Positions 35,005 to 44,173 of a stretch of DNA of 64,000 nucleotides are shown here, piece after piece. How positions within the stretch are numbered: position 1 is the first letter of the stretch; each line of letters begins with the position of its first letter. The notes below the pieces were generated by a model. That model had not been told where the DNA came from and searched no databases. It was given only the letters and a program-made list of their open reading frames with translations. The stretch comes from Nostoc sp. UHCC 0926 (lineage in GTDB: Bacteria > Cyanobacteriota > Cyanobacteriia > Cyanobacteriales > Nostocaceae), in the NCBI RefSeq assembly GCF_028623165.1, contig NZ_CP117768.1:1302001-1366000 (forward strand), written 5' to 3'. A program made the translations under genes and the position numbers.

Positions 35005-35447
35005 TATTGCCTGAGATTGCCTTCAAAATCTTATATACGCTAGCTTGAGACGAGCAAAGCCATAAGCTATGCTTCTGTCGCATTCTTTTCTAAAATTACT
35101 TACTTTTATTCAACCCTCGCTTGCGAAGGTGAGGCGAAAAACGTTGCAAGACAGCGTTGTCGATTGTCTTCTCCAACGAATTTCTCATCTTATGAAACCT
35201 GAGCTTCTAAGTTCTTACTTGATTGCCGTAGGACTATAGGGCGTTTTAATTAAGTGCATTTTTCTCCAGAATTTGTATAAGGAACAAACAATCATTACAG
35301 CAGCGTCTGTCTTTATAGCTGTTTCAGAAGAGAGATACTAAATTAATTTCAATTGGTGCAGTTATAGAATTATATACTTTATTGTATATTCTTGCCTGGA
35401 TACTATTTATGAGTTCTATAACTCTTGACTAACATCCCTATATTACT
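35005..35447. other. Intergenic region, nothing recognised
   Basis: About 440 bp of AT-rich sequence between two rightward genes. No protein-like frame and no clear repeat family were found. It presumably carries the promoter of the secreted protein downstream. Confidence 0.35.
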
Positions 35448-36578
35448 ATGAAATTCATGCTGAAAGACTACTTTAACCCCAATAAAATGCGAATTTTCAC
35501 TGCTTTGATTTTGACTGGAATTTTGTCTGTTGCTAGCAGTTTAACACTTGTCAAAGATGCTACGGGCGCTACTGCAAAGTTTTCGTTAGAAACAAGCAAT
35601 GAAGTTCTCAAGGACAATATTAAACCAAACCGCTTGCCACGTCCAGTAGCTAACGCCCTACTGCAAGATTTAGGCCGCAGACAGGGAATTTTAACCAGAC
35701 AAGTGCAAATTATTGATTATAATCAACAGACTTGGCGTAATGGTTGCTTGGAACTGCCTCAACCTGATGAACTCTGTACCCAAGCGTTAGTTCCTGGTTG
35801 GCGGCTTGTGGTGTCCAATGACAAACAAAACTGGACTTATCATACCAATAGTAACGGGCGATCGCTACGTTTAGCTTCGACAAACACTTCTTCAGATAAA
35901 TTACCTGCATCTGTAAAAAATGCTGTTTTGCAAGCCGCCTCTAAACGTTTGCAACAGCCAATTTCTCAGCTAACCATCATTCAGGCTCAACAGCAAACTT
36001 GGAGAGATGGCTGTTTAGAATTACCTAATGCTGATGAATTCTGTACCCAAGCTTTGGTATCAGGTTGGCGGGTGGTTGTTGGTCAAGGTGAACAAACCTT
36101 GGTTTATCATACCAATCAAACAGGTTCCGCACTCAGGCTGAATCAAAAGGCTAGCTCAAGTTCACTGACCCCTGTGCAAATTCCAGTCAGCCAGTTACCA
36201 CCACCATTAGCTCGATATGTAGTATTTCGGGAAATTTCCGGTGGTGGTTTTACTGGTATAACTTACGAGACTGTTTTACTCAAAGATGGGCAATTGATTC
36301 GGATGCGGATTGGTAATGCCAATGATTCTGAGCGTAGTGTTCGCCGTGTTTCTCTGCAACAGGTGCAACAATTTGTGCGAACGCTAGAACGTTCTAAATT
36401 TAGTAAATTCAAAAATCTGAGTTACCCAGCCCCCAGCGGTGCTGCTGATTATTTCGGCTACACTCTTACCAGCCAAGAGGGTACGGTTGAGTACAACGAT
36501 ATTTCTCTAAATAACCTGCCAAAGAATTTACAGATAGTAGTCGAAGCCTGGAATAAACTTGTAGCCAGCGCCAAATAG
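35448..36578 (+). CDS. Secreted protein with duplicated Cys-containing domain
   Basis: A 376-residue protein with an N-terminal signal or anchor (MRIFTALILTGILSVASSLT). Two copies of one module follow, at about 60-140 and 150-230. Each has QTWRNGCLELPQPDELCTQA, VPGWRLVVS and YHTNSNGRSLRLA (second copy QTWRDGCLELPNADEFCTQA). Each module holds one Cys pair that could form a disulfide. A third, different C-terminal domain (RYVVFREISGGGFTGITYET onward) follows. The layout is recurrent in cyanobacterial exported proteins without known function. No operon partner is obvious, although the glycosidase gene follows 102 bp later. Confidence 0.7.
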   Translation: MKFMLKDYFNPNKMRIFTALILTGILSVASSLTLVKDATGATAKFSLETSNEVLKDNIKPNRLPRPVANALLQDLGRRQGILTRQVQIIDYNQQTWRNGCLELPQPDELCTQALVPGWRLVVSNDKQNWTYHTNSNGRSLRLASTNTSSDKLPASVKNAVLQAASKRLQQPISQLTIIQAQQQTWRDGCLELPNADEFCTQALVSGWRVVVGQGEQTLVYHTNQTGSALRLNQKASSSSLTPVQIPVSQLPPPLARYVVFREISGGGFTGITYETVLLKDGQLIRMRIGNANDSERSVRRVSLQQVQQFVRTLERSKFSKFKNLSYPAPSGAADYFGYTLTSQEGTVEYNDISLNNLPKNLQIVVEAWNKLVASAK

Positions 36579-36680
36579 TAAACCTCAGTGATCAGATTAA
36601 ATAGCGATTGTTTTAGCGCTTACAATCGAAACGATCGCTATTCATGCTGATTGTTCATAATTTGATCATGTCTGTAGCAA

Positions 36681-37943
36681 ATGATGAAAAGGTTTGTAAA
36701 TAGGTGTGTTGAGTTTCATTCTTGGTGGAATATTCGCCAAAGCAGAAAGTCTCTTTTGTTTGCCGTTATAGTTACCTTGAGTGTGGTAGCTACGGTGATG
36801 CTATCGTTCCCCTTGAATGCTCAAATTAATCTGCCGCGAACGCCCGCATCTGAGTTAAGGGGGGTGTGGTTGACAAATATTGATAGTGATGTATTATTTG
36901 AGCGCGATCGCCTCAAGGGATCTTTGCAACGCCTTGATGAACTCAATTTTAACACAATATATCCGGCGGTTTGGAATTGGGGATATACATTGTATCCTAG
37001 CAAAGTAGCAGCCAAAGTTATCGGGCGATCGCTCGATCCCACACCCGGACTGCAAGGGCGAGATATCCTCAAAGAAATTGTTGATGTGGGACATCAAAAA
37101 GGGTTAACAGTTATTCCCTGGTTTGAATTTGGCTTTATGGCACCAGCGGATTCCTTATTAGCCAAAAATCGTCCCCAATGGCTCACCAGTCGCAGCAACG
37201 GGACTCGGATTATCAAAGAAGGTATACATAATCGCGTTTGGCTAAATCCCTTTCGCCCAGAAGTACAACAGTTCATCCAAGATTTAATCGTTGAAATTGT
37301 TAGAAATTACAATATCGATGGTATTCAATTTGATGACCATTTTGGCTTACCATCAGAATTAGGGTACGATGCCTATACAGTGGCACTTTACAAAAAAGAA
37401 CACCGTGGTAAAGCTCCCTCCAAAAACTCTAATGATCCAGAATGGGTGCGCTGGAGAGCTAACAAAATCACCGAGTTTATGAAACAGGTATTCAAAACCA
37501 TCAAAGCTACTAAAAAAGATTGCCTGGTTTCTGTTGCTCCTAATCCTCAACGTTTTTCCTACGATTTCTTTTTAGCAGACTGGCAAAAGTGGGAACGGCT
37601 AGGAATTATTGAAGACTTAGTTTTGCAGGTATATCGGGATGATTTAAATGTGTTTTTGAGTGAATTAGAGTATCCAGAAGTGAAAGTGGCAAAGAGCCAT
37701 ATTCCAGTGAGTGTGGGCATTATGGCTGGGTTGAAAAAAAAATCTATACCCATAGCACAGATTCAGACACAAGTGCAAAAAGTACGCGATCGCAATTTTG
37801 CCGGAGTCTCTTTCTTTTTCTATGAAACCCTCTGGAATATTAGCAAAGAAAAGCCACAAGAACGCCAGATTGGTTTACAAAAAATCTTCCCCACACCCGT
37901 AGCTTACCCGAATTTGCTAGCAGGTTGGAAACCGTTCAGTTAA
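36681..37943 (+). CDS. GH10-like (GHL10/DUF187) glycoside hydrolase
   Basis: A 420-residue exported protein with a signal anchor about 24-45. The TIM-barrel GHL10 domain opens with PASELRGVWLTNIDSDVLFE and includes NTIYPAVWNWGYTLYPSKVA, GLTVIPWFEFGFMAPADSLL, NIDGIQFDDHFGLPSELGYD and DCLVSVAPNPQRFSYDFFLA. The acidic residues in WFEFGF and FDDHF are the likely catalytic or substrate-binding carboxylates. Related proteins cleave envelope or exopolysaccharide glycans. Start ATG 36681, or ATG 36684. It is probably periplasmic or outer-membrane facing. Substrate unknown. Confidence 0.87.
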   Translation: MMKRFVNRCVEFHSWWNIRQSRKSLLFAVIVTLSVVATVMLSFPLNAQINLPRTPASELRGVWLTNIDSDVLFERDRLKGSLQRLDELNFNTIYPAVWNWGYTLYPSKVAAKVIGRSLDPTPGLQGRDILKEIVDVGHQKGLTVIPWFEFGFMAPADSLLAKNRPQWLTSRSNGTRIIKEGIHNRVWLNPFRPEVQQFIQDLIVEIVRNYNIDGIQFDDHFGLPSELGYDAYTVALYKKEHRGKAPSKNSNDPEWVRWRANKITEFMKQVFKTIKATKKDCLVSVAPNPQRFSYDFFLADWQKWERLGIIEDLVLQVYRDDLNVFLSELEYPEVKVAKSHIPVSVGIMAGLKKKSIPIAQIQTQVQKVRDRNFAGVSFFFYETLWNISKEKPQERQIGLQKIFPTPVAYPNLLAGWKPFS

Positions 37944-38166
37944 TTTTCCTAGCAAGCTGTCGGTGAACACATCACTTAATTACAGTGAAGGTTCACTGAC
38001 AATAACTTAAGAATTTGTCTTGAAAGGTACTAAGCTTTTTTAGTAAAAAAGCAACTGATTGGAGAATACCTGTATTTTTTAATTTCAGAGTTAGTTAAAT
38101 GATTACTAGAATTACGAATCGGGTTTAACTTTTCTAAGTATCGCATGTGCTTCACTCCTAACTCCT

Positions 38167-38194
38167 GTACAGACGCGATTAATCGCGTCTGTAC
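38167..38194. repeat. Perfect 28-bp palindrome
   Basis: Fully self-complementary, centred on GCGATTAATCGC and running from GTACAGAC to GTCTGTAC. It lies just beyond the stop of the site-2 protease gene and may act as a bidirectional terminator hairpin. Two near copies lie at 45463-45518. Confidence 0.85.
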
Positions 38195-38207
38195 TCCTAA
38201 CTCAGCA

Positions 38208-39689
38208 CTATCCTATTCCCAAACGCCCAGCCAAGCCCGGAGTTAGGGGTAAAAGCGTGGTAATCATCAAGAATAGAGCCAAAAGCCCCAAAGCAGCTCT
38301 AGCATCATCAGGTTCAGTAACTTCATTCAAGCTGGGGCGTTCTTGATCCCTTTGCAAAAAGAAAATTACGATCGCCCAGTACATGGCGATCATATTACCG
38401 AGAGATACTAATGCCAGTAAAATTAAAGTTGCGATCGTTGCTCGTCCTGCGGTTTTGCGTCCATAAATCGCCTGAATAATGCGCCCACCATCTAGTTGTC
38501 CTGCGGGCATTAAGTTCAAAGCGGTAATTACTAACCCCAACCAACCAATCACCACTAGGGGATGAACACTTACCAGGGATGATTGCAACGCCGAACCAAG
38601 GACAACTCGCGCCAAACTTCCCACCAAAATCGACCCTTGGAAAAACTGATTTGGCAATTGAAATAAACTACCTGGGTGGGAAAGCAGCAAGCCAGTGATC
38701 AGCATTAACAAAGAAACAATACCACCTGCGGCTGGCCCTGCCAAGGCGATATCAAATAACACCTTGCGGTTGGGTAACAGAGATTCAAAGCGGGTAATTG
38801 CACCAAAGGAACCAATTTGCACTGCGGGTAGAAAGAAGGGCCAGCTAAGGCGAATTTGGTGACGCCGAGCAAGTAACCAATGACCGATTTCGTGAACTAC
38901 TAAAACCGTAAATATCCCAGCTCCTATGGGCAAAGCTTCTTTAAACCGCCCTGGATTGCCAAAAAAATCAAAATTCAGCAATAAGCCCGCAGCTTCTAGA
39001 TTTGTGGCAATAGTTGCTATCAACAGAATACCTGCAAAAACTTTTTGCGATAACAACATCGGCCGGGGATCATTGCGGCTCGGCAGGACAATCACCACGG
39101 GTCTGCCGTCTGTATTTTCTACTAAAAACAGACGATATTGCTCACCAAGACGTTTCTGTAAACTTGCTGTTAGACGGTTGTGAACCTCTTCTGGTTCTCC
39201 CCGTAAATTGCCTTTGAAAATGGCTCCATCTTGGTAGGCGATCGTTTCTGTGGCGAAAAACGTATCGATACCAAAGATACCTTTAATTGCATTTAAGTCA
39301 TCTTCTGGTATTGGCGGAATCTCCGGTTTCAGTTCTGCGACTGCTAGTTGTGGGGAATTTGCTTCAACTGAGGAATTAGCGGCGAGTCTTTCTGTTGCGC
39401 GTTGCTTGAGGATGGCATCTTGTCCAGATGTGCGTAACTGTCTGCCCAAGAAGATGTACAATCCGGCGGAAGTCACCACTAAGAACAATATACCCGCTAT
39501 GTTGATATAAATCCCTGCGGCAAACAATCCAAAAAACAGGAGCCAGGGAGTCATCAACACCACCGACTGTAACCAGGCTAAGATTCCCAGCTTACCAAAA
39601 GGTCTGGCGCGATAAAAGCCCCAGCCCAAAATGCCTAAAGCTACCAGTAGGATTGCCGCCAGGATAGAAGTTTCTGATAAAGTAAACAT
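38208..39689 (-). CDS. Site-2 protease family membrane metalloprotease
   Basis: About 493 residues from MFTLSETSILAAILLVALGI. The zinc motif HEIGHW is in the middle and the second metal-ligand motif LDGG in LNLMPAGQLDGGRIIQ, so both catalytic sites are intact. Helices flank each motif, and the N-terminal soluble segment between the first two helices and the core contains a repeat-like IFGIDTFFATETIAYQDGAI region as in plastid EGY1/EGY2 and their cyanobacterial homologues. The start is placed at ATG 39687-39689 because this matches the first TM helix; an upstream start would add 45 residues without family character. It probably acts in thylakoid or plasma membrane proteolysis. Confidence 0.9.
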   Translation of the reverse strand: MFTLSETSILAAILLVALGILGWGFYRARPFGKLGILAWLQSVVLMTPWLLFFGLFAAGIYINIAGILFLVVTSAGLYIFLGRQLRTSGQDAILKQRATERLAANSSVEANSPQLAVAELKPEIPPIPEDDLNAIKGIFGIDTFFATETIAYQDGAIFKGNLRGEPEEVHNRLTASLQKRLGEQYRLFLVENTDGRPVVIVLPSRNDPRPMLLSQKVFAGILLIATIATNLEAAGLLLNFDFFGNPGRFKEALPIGAGIFTVLVVHEIGHWLLARRHQIRLSWPFFLPAVQIGSFGAITRFESLLPNRKVLFDIALAGPAAGGIVSLLMLITGLLLSHPGSLFQLPNQFFQGSILVGSLARVVLGSALQSSLVSVHPLVVIGWLGLVITALNLMPAGQLDGGRIIQAIYGRKTAGRATIATLILLALVSLGNMIAMYWAIVIFFLQRDQERPSLNEVTEPDDARAALGLLALFLMITTLLPLTPGLAGRLGIG

Positions 39690-39830
39690 CTCCAAACCTT
39701 TGCTATTGAGACTAAGCCAGAACAAGTCCGGTATTGCAGATACACTTATTAATGTATAACGCCGTCTGTAATCTGCCCAAATTATCCCGCTTTGCGATGC
39801 CGAATAGCCCAACCCAGGCATCAACTAAGC

Positions 39831-39860
39831 AATTAAAAATTAAAAATTAAAAATTAAAAA
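39831..39860. repeat. Simple AATTAAAA-type tandem repeat
   Basis: Four copies of a 7-bp ATTAAAA unit directly upstream of the protease gene. The remaining stretch to 40136 has no supported gene. Confidence 0.7.
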
Positions 39861-40136
39861 ACAGAATTACAGTAAGCTTTCTGGCTGGTAATGGTGTGCA
39901 GACTCAAAGCGTAACAGCTTAGTACACTGTGGCGTCAGTTTGCTTATCTTTAACAAGGGGCTATTGCCTTGTCTAGTTAATTGAGATGGTAGCTGGATTT
40001 ACGCTGTAGGTGGAGTCAGCCAGGATTAGAGAAGCCTTGGGACTACCGCAAGCGCTTAAAAATTATTGATATATTATGCGATCGCTCTCTTGTTCAATAA
40101 TTACAGCCTGTTTCATTTTTTTGAACCACATTTGTC

Positions 40137-40164
40137 GTAGGGGCGCAAGGCCTTGCGCCCCTAC
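40137..40164. repeat. Dispersed palindrome, copy 2, at the IS insertion site
   Basis: A perfect 28-bp palindrome identical to the one at 6861-6888. Its last four bases, CTAC, are the target duplication of the neighbouring insertion sequence. The repeat seems to continue after the IS with GCGTGGTCTATTTACC at 41584. Confidence 0.85.
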
Positions 40165-41579
40165 CTTATATCTTGCACCTACCGAATCAACTCAGAAAAA
40201 GCAGATAAAAAGTACAAAAATGAGACATTAGAAGCAGTGTCAGGGTTAATCGCTACTTAGATGTTTAAAGAACTATAAAACTAGTAATGTTACTTAATTA
40301 GTTGAGAAAGACGATGGCAGGCTTTGTCAAGGTATGATGTTCCAACTAATGAGTCGTTGATCAGGCGATCGTTAATTATGAGAATGGCGCTTATTTGTGG
40401 AATTGTCCAAAATGTGAGAAAAAGGGCGTGAAACATATTACAGATTAGCAAGAACTATGGTTTCAATTCTTGCCCACGCCCAAAATTTAGTTTACACCTT
40501 GCTGTCATTGATGCCTTCTACTTACCAACAAGAAAATCTTGAAGCAATGTTGGGATTGTTCTTGCAGTCAGAGGGGTATCCTCTACCTGAGCACAGTAAA
40601 AGTAAGTCAGCCAGCGCCTTAAGTCGATTTCTCAACATCTACAATTGGTCAACTATAAGTGTAATTCGTACCACCCGTAACCGTGTTATTAAGGAGATTT
40701 TGTCGCAGCGGACTTTAGGACGTAAACCATTTCTACAAGTGATTATTGACCTAACAACTCTGGAAAAGTTTGGCAAGTTTAAGGGATTTGAAAATTTAAT
40801 CCGCGTATACAACGGAAAACGAGGTTTACACTTGGTTGTGGTGTATTTGGTTGTAGGTCGGTGGCGAGTTCCCTGGAGTTTTCGCGTCTGGAAGGGAAAA
40901 GGGACTCCGTCCCCGGCACAATTGGGACTAAAAATGGTCAAATGCTTGCCCAAAAAACTAACAAAGCACTTCCAGGTGATGGTTCTTGTAGATACAGCCT
41001 TTGGTAGTGTGGAATTTATACACGGTGTCCGAAAGCGGAAATACCATATAATTGCTGGGATCGCTTGTACCCGTAAGTTAATAGATGGGCGCTGTGTTGC
41101 TCAACTACATAAACGTGGACAACAACTTCGCTTGAGGGGTTTGAAATTTCCTGTCTATGTATCCTGGTACTATTTTAAACGTGATGATGGTAAATATGTC
41201 AAACGATTTGTCATTTCAACCAAAGCTCTCAAAGCTAGTACTATTTCTTGGTGGGGTAAACGACGGTGGCGAATAGAGGGTTGGTTTAAAACTGCGAAAC
41301 ACCGTTTCGGGTTACATCGGTTTGGGCAGGGGACACTTTTAGGCGTTTATCGTTGCTTGGTATTGTCCCTGATTTCTTATATTTTGGCACACTGGGCTTA
41401 TTTATCCACAGCGATCGCTTCTACAAACCTACCTGATTGGGGACAAGCAGCAGAAATCGCATTCCAAACTATATTTCCACAATTGGTAGTGTTACTTCTT
41501 TTACAAGACATTGAACGCCTGAGAGAACTGGCACTTAGTCAAGGAATTGACATTCAAATTTCCAGGTGCAAGATATGAG
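40165..41579 (+). mobile_element. Complete insertion sequence of the IS4/IS701 type, 1415 bp
   Basis: Ends CTTATATCTTGCACCT and AGGTGCAAGATATGAG are inverted repeats of 16 bp with one mismatch. CTAC at 40161-40164 and 41580-41583 is a 4-bp target duplication. The element has one transposase gene whose stop codon lies inside the right terminal repeat. Nothing suggests inactivation. Confidence 0.88.
40457..41578 (+). CDS. DDE transposase, IS4/IS701 type
   Basis: A 373-residue DDE transposase. The first catalytic Asp lies in VIIDLTTLEKFGKFKG, the second in VMVLVDTAFGSVEFIHG, and the Glu region is WWGKRRWRIEGWFKTAKHRF. That spacing and the R-x-x-I-E-x-x-F-x-x-x-K pattern fit the IS4 superfamily (IS701-like). 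Start ATG 40457 lies 290 bp inside the left end, leaving a fairly long leader. The frame is complete to TGA 41576-41578, so the element is probably still mobile. Confidence 0.87.
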   Translation: MVSILAHAQNLVYTLLSLMPSTYQQENLEAMLGLFLQSEGYPLPEHSKSKSASALSRFLNIYNWSTISVIRTTRNRVIKEILSQRTLGRKPFLQVIIDLTTLEKFGKFKGFENLIRVYNGKRGLHLVVVYLVVGRWRVPWSFRVWKGKGTPSPAQLGLKMVKCLPKKLTKHFQVMVLVDTAFGSVEFIHGVRKRKYHIIAGIACTRKLIDGRCVAQLHKRGQQLRLRGLKFPVYVSWYYFKRDDGKYVKRFVISTKALKASTISWWGKRRWRIEGWFKTAKHRFGLHRFGQGTLLGVYRCLVLSLISYILAHWAYLSTAIASTNLPDWGQAAEIAFQTIFPQLVVLLLLQDIERLRELALSQGIDIQISRCKI

Positions 41580-41648
41580 CTACTGCGTGGTCTATTTACC
41601 TAAAAATAGCTGTAATTTGCTCAAACTGTATTTGAGCGAAGTCGTCTT

Positions 41649-41823
41649 CTAAGTACAGTTTTGCATAAAAACGTAGCGTTTTTAATGCCGGAGAACGCAT
41701 TAACATTCCAAGGGAATGCATTGGCATTGCAAGCCGATGCATTAGCAAAGCAAGCCGATGCATTGGCATTGCAGAATATTGCCAAATTTAATTCGCTACG
41801 AATTAATGAAATACTGTACTAAG
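41649..41823 (+). repeat. Terminal-repeat element B with four 21-bp units
   Basis: Left end CTAAGTACAGTTTTGCATAA and right end TACTGTACTAAG form imperfect terminal inverted repeats. Four 21-bp units occupy 41687-41770. The right end overlaps the last codons of the convergent radical SAM gene, which supplies that gene's TAG stop. Confidence 0.85.
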
Positions 41824-42907
41824 TCCAATAAAGAATTTCAGCATTTGTAAAACGCCTAGTAATCTCACTCTCAAAAAAGCAACGCAACGCTTTCATTGTG
41901 TCCTTATCATAAACGTACTTCGTCCCACCAAACTTATTACGCTTGACACTGCGTTTTGCCTCATCCATCTCTAATTTTGATTGCGGATACCAAGTTTGTA
42001 ACACTTCTTTTGACCCAGGTGTGAACCGATGCGAGATTAATTCAAAAGTAAGGTCACAATCAAAATCCAGTGCCTCGTTTATCTGGTCAAACAAAGAACT
42101 ATAGTGCATCTGCCAATCGTCTATCGGCATAATTGGCGCAATCACCAAGCCGACTGGATAACCGCCACCGCCACGCTCTAATGGTAGCGCCAACCGTCGC
42201 AATGCATTCAGTCTGGATGCTACGGAGGCGGTGCCACCTTCAAACTTACCAGAAATCGGTGCTGCATTAACACTCATCCGACAGCGAGTATGCCCATTGT
42301 GTGGTAAGTCGAGTAATCCATCCACAGCATCAAACTTCGATACCCAACGTAGATGTGCATTGGTACGAGTGCCAAAGTAACGGATACATTCAGCCAGACT
42401 TCCAGTTAAATGCTCAATACCCAATGGGTCTGTGTAACAGCTAACTTCAAAACTCGTGGTTTCCCCATCTTGCTCGTAGTTAGCTAAATTCTCTAATATC
42501 TGCGGTAAGTTGGCAAAAACGCGGATGACAGGTGGTCCCGACAAGCTACCAGCTAGGTAGCAGTATTGACAATGAGCCGGACAACCCTCAGCAAGGTGAA
42601 ACTGCCAATCCGCAGAAGGTGGGATGGGACTCAGTTTAAAAGAACTGGGTGGTGCAGTAACCACCGCTAAGGTACGTTTGGCGATGTTGTAAGTATCCCG
42701 CTCAGACTCACCGCGCAGTCCCTTCAGGCGGTTCTGTGATAATTTTTCTATCGGTAAGTTGAGTGACTGCACACGTGCAAGAATCTGCTGCCCCCAAACC
42801 TCATCTAGGGCAGCAGGTGTAAACAGTACCCGTTCAGGTATCCACAACCGTGGTGATTTTGTTTGTGTATTTGATACTGAAACTTGGTCTGTAATTGGAT
42901 TCAGCAA
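41819..42907 (-). CDS. SPL-family radical SAM protein
   Basis: A 362-residue radical SAM enzyme similar to spore photoproduct lyase-like proteins. The [4Fe-4S] motif reads CPAHCQYCYL (CxxxCxxC), preceded by SADWQFHLAEG and followed by CYTDPLGIEHLTG, HLRWVSKFDAVDGLLDLPHN and TPGSKEVLQTWYPQSKLEMD. True SPL repairs spore DNA, but homologues in non-sporulating cyanobacteria have no defined substrate; DNA lesion repair is the natural guess. The stop is provided by the end of repeat element B. A small gene lies 37 bp upstream on the same strand, so they are likely cotranscribed. Confidence 0.87.
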   Translation of the reverse strand: MLNPITDQVSVSNTQTKSPRLWIPERVLFTPAALDEVWGQQILARVQSLNLPIEKLSQNRLKGLRGESERDTYNIAKRTLAVVTAPPSSFKLSPIPPSADWQFHLAEGCPAHCQYCYLAGSLSGPPVIRVFANLPQILENLANYEQDGETTSFEVSCYTDPLGIEHLTGSLAECIRYFGTRTNAHLRWVSKFDAVDGLLDLPHNGHTRCRMSVNAAPISGKFEGGTASVASRLNALRRLALPLERGGGGYPVGLVIAPIMPIDDWQMHYSSLFDQINEALDFDCDLTFELISHRFTPGSKEVLQTWYPQSKLEMDEAKRSVKRNKFGGTKYVYDKDTMKALRCFFESEITRRFTNAEILYWT

Positions 42908-42944
42908 TATCGTTCTCCGTTATTTAGTTTGCTGATTTCTGCAA

Positions 42945-43301
42945 TTAATTTTCAAGGACTTGCTTAATTCGGCGCTCTAACAAATCAAGATCCAAACTGC
43001 TTTCATCACGGCTAATTCGACGCACAGTTGAATTAACATTACCTAAATTTACCAATAAATCTTGAAGAATTTCCTGCTGCTGACGGGCTTGGGTAACTTC
43101 GCGTGGCTCCTGTACTAAATCACGCACGATGGTATCTTCAGCGCGAGAGGCGATAATTGGATCACTTTGCCCTTGAATGTGAACAAAGGTTCGTCGCCCT
43201 GGGCCACGCTCCTCTTCTATTGGTATAACTGCTGTTACTTGGTCAGAACGCACATATTTGCCAAATCCTAAATGTACTAGCTCTGATGAGAGGATTTTCA
43301 T
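42945..43301 (-). CDS. Small protein, distantly RemA/DUF370-like, paired with the SPL-type gene
   Basis: A 118-residue protein. The first 65 residues (ELVHLGFGKYVRSDQVTAVI, then GPGRRTFVHIQGQSDPIIAS) recall the DUF370/RemA fold of small DNA-binding regulators, with the same start pattern of an IGYGN-like motif. The rest is helical (VTQARQQQEILQDLLVNLGN). I am not certain of the family. It lies 37 bp upstream of the radical SAM gene on the same strand, which suggests an operon and perhaps a regulator or cofactor of that enzyme. Confidence 0.6.
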   Translation of the reverse strand: MKILSSELVHLGFGKYVRSDQVTAVIPIEEERGPGRRTFVHIQGQSDPIIASRAEDTIVRDLVQEPREVTQARQQQEILQDLLVNLGNVNSTVRRISRDESSLDLDLLERRIKQVLEN

Positions 43302-43533
43302 ATAATTGAAGCGTGATTTTTAAGTCTTACTTATATTATAAAATCTAGAGAAGTGACCTTAAAGCCATAGACCATACGGGTTATACCCAATTCAAAGTAG
43401 TAGTTTCCTTTCCCATTGCTGCTTGATATCTTTGGTGTCAGTCACACTATTTCTACCAGCTTTTGGGCTTGTTCTGGGGTTTCACCAAACTTAATAAACT
43501 CAAGTTTTAGGTTGGAGTCCTAACCTTGGCTTG

Positions 43534-43801
43534 TTAAGTACAGCATTTCATTAATTCGTAGCAAATTAAATTCAGTAATACCTTGCAATGCCAATGCGTC
43601 CCCTGACAATGCCAATGCGTCGGCCGCATTGTTAATGCGTCCTTTTACAATGCCAATGCATTCCGATACAATGTTAATGTGTCCCCTGACAATGCCAATG
43701 CATTCCGATACAATGCTAATGTGTCCCTTTACAATGCCAATGCATCGGGATGCATTAAAAACACTAGGCTTTTACGTAAAACTGTACTAAGGCTGCATAC
43801 T
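43534..43801 (-). repeat. Terminal-repeat element C with about eight 21-bp units
   Basis: Ends TTAAGTACAGCATTTCATTA and AACTGTACTAAG match elements A, B and D. Units at 43596-43741 alternate between GCGTCCCCTGACAATGCCAA plus T and GCATTCCGATACAATGTTAA plus T; one unit is 20 bp. This copy retains the uninterrupted site at which element D took up a MITE. Confidence 0.85.
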
Positions 43802-43842
43802 CAGTATCGGTCATGCCGAGGTCATGAATGTATACCAATAAG

Positions 43843-44139
43843 GGACTTCCAGTTAAAAAAACATCCCATCCCTGCGGGACGCTCCGCGAACGTAGGGGCG
43901 CAAGGCCTTCATACGTGTCAACTTAAGGCAAAAGCCAGTCTATAACAAGCTTTTAGAGATTGTCTTCATTTGTCTCGTTTTGTCTCGTTCCCAGTCTCCG
44001 ACTGGGAATGCCTAATGAGAGGCTCTGCCTCAAGACTAGCGGCACCGCAATTAAAGAGCATTTCCAGCCAGAGGCTGGAAACGAGGTTTTAAAAGAGTTT
44101 TGACACCAATGAAGGCCTTGCGCCCCTACATTAGATTTT
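43843..44139. repeat. Dispersed palindromic repeat, copy 3, split by an insertion
   Basis: The left part GGGACTTCCAGTTAAAAAAA through GCGAACGTAGGGGCGCAAGG is the reverse complement of the 6861-6950 copy. The palindrome is cut at its exact centre, with AAGGCCTT now present on both sides of an inserted 202-bp segment (43902-43909 and 44112-44119). Confidence 0.88.
43910..44111. mobile_element. MITE-like element, 202 bp, in the centre of a palindrome
   Basis: Ends CATACGTGTCAACTTAA and TTTTGACACCAATG are inverted (pattern CATnnGTGTCAA). The element is flanked by an 8-bp duplication, AAGGCCTT. The interior has two short hairpins (CCCAGTCTCCGACTGGG and TTTCCAGCCAGAGGCTGGAA) and no gene. Copies with the same right end occur at 17297, 26716 and 61179. 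Confidence 0.85.
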
Positions 44140-44173
44140 CAATAATTCAATTCCATTATCCAAAATTGAAAAT

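Noticed and set aside
43437..43505. Gene remnant on the minus strand (LEFIKFGETPEQAQKLVEIV)
   Set aside because: The stretch looks protein-like but is too short to assign and has no continuation in any frame.
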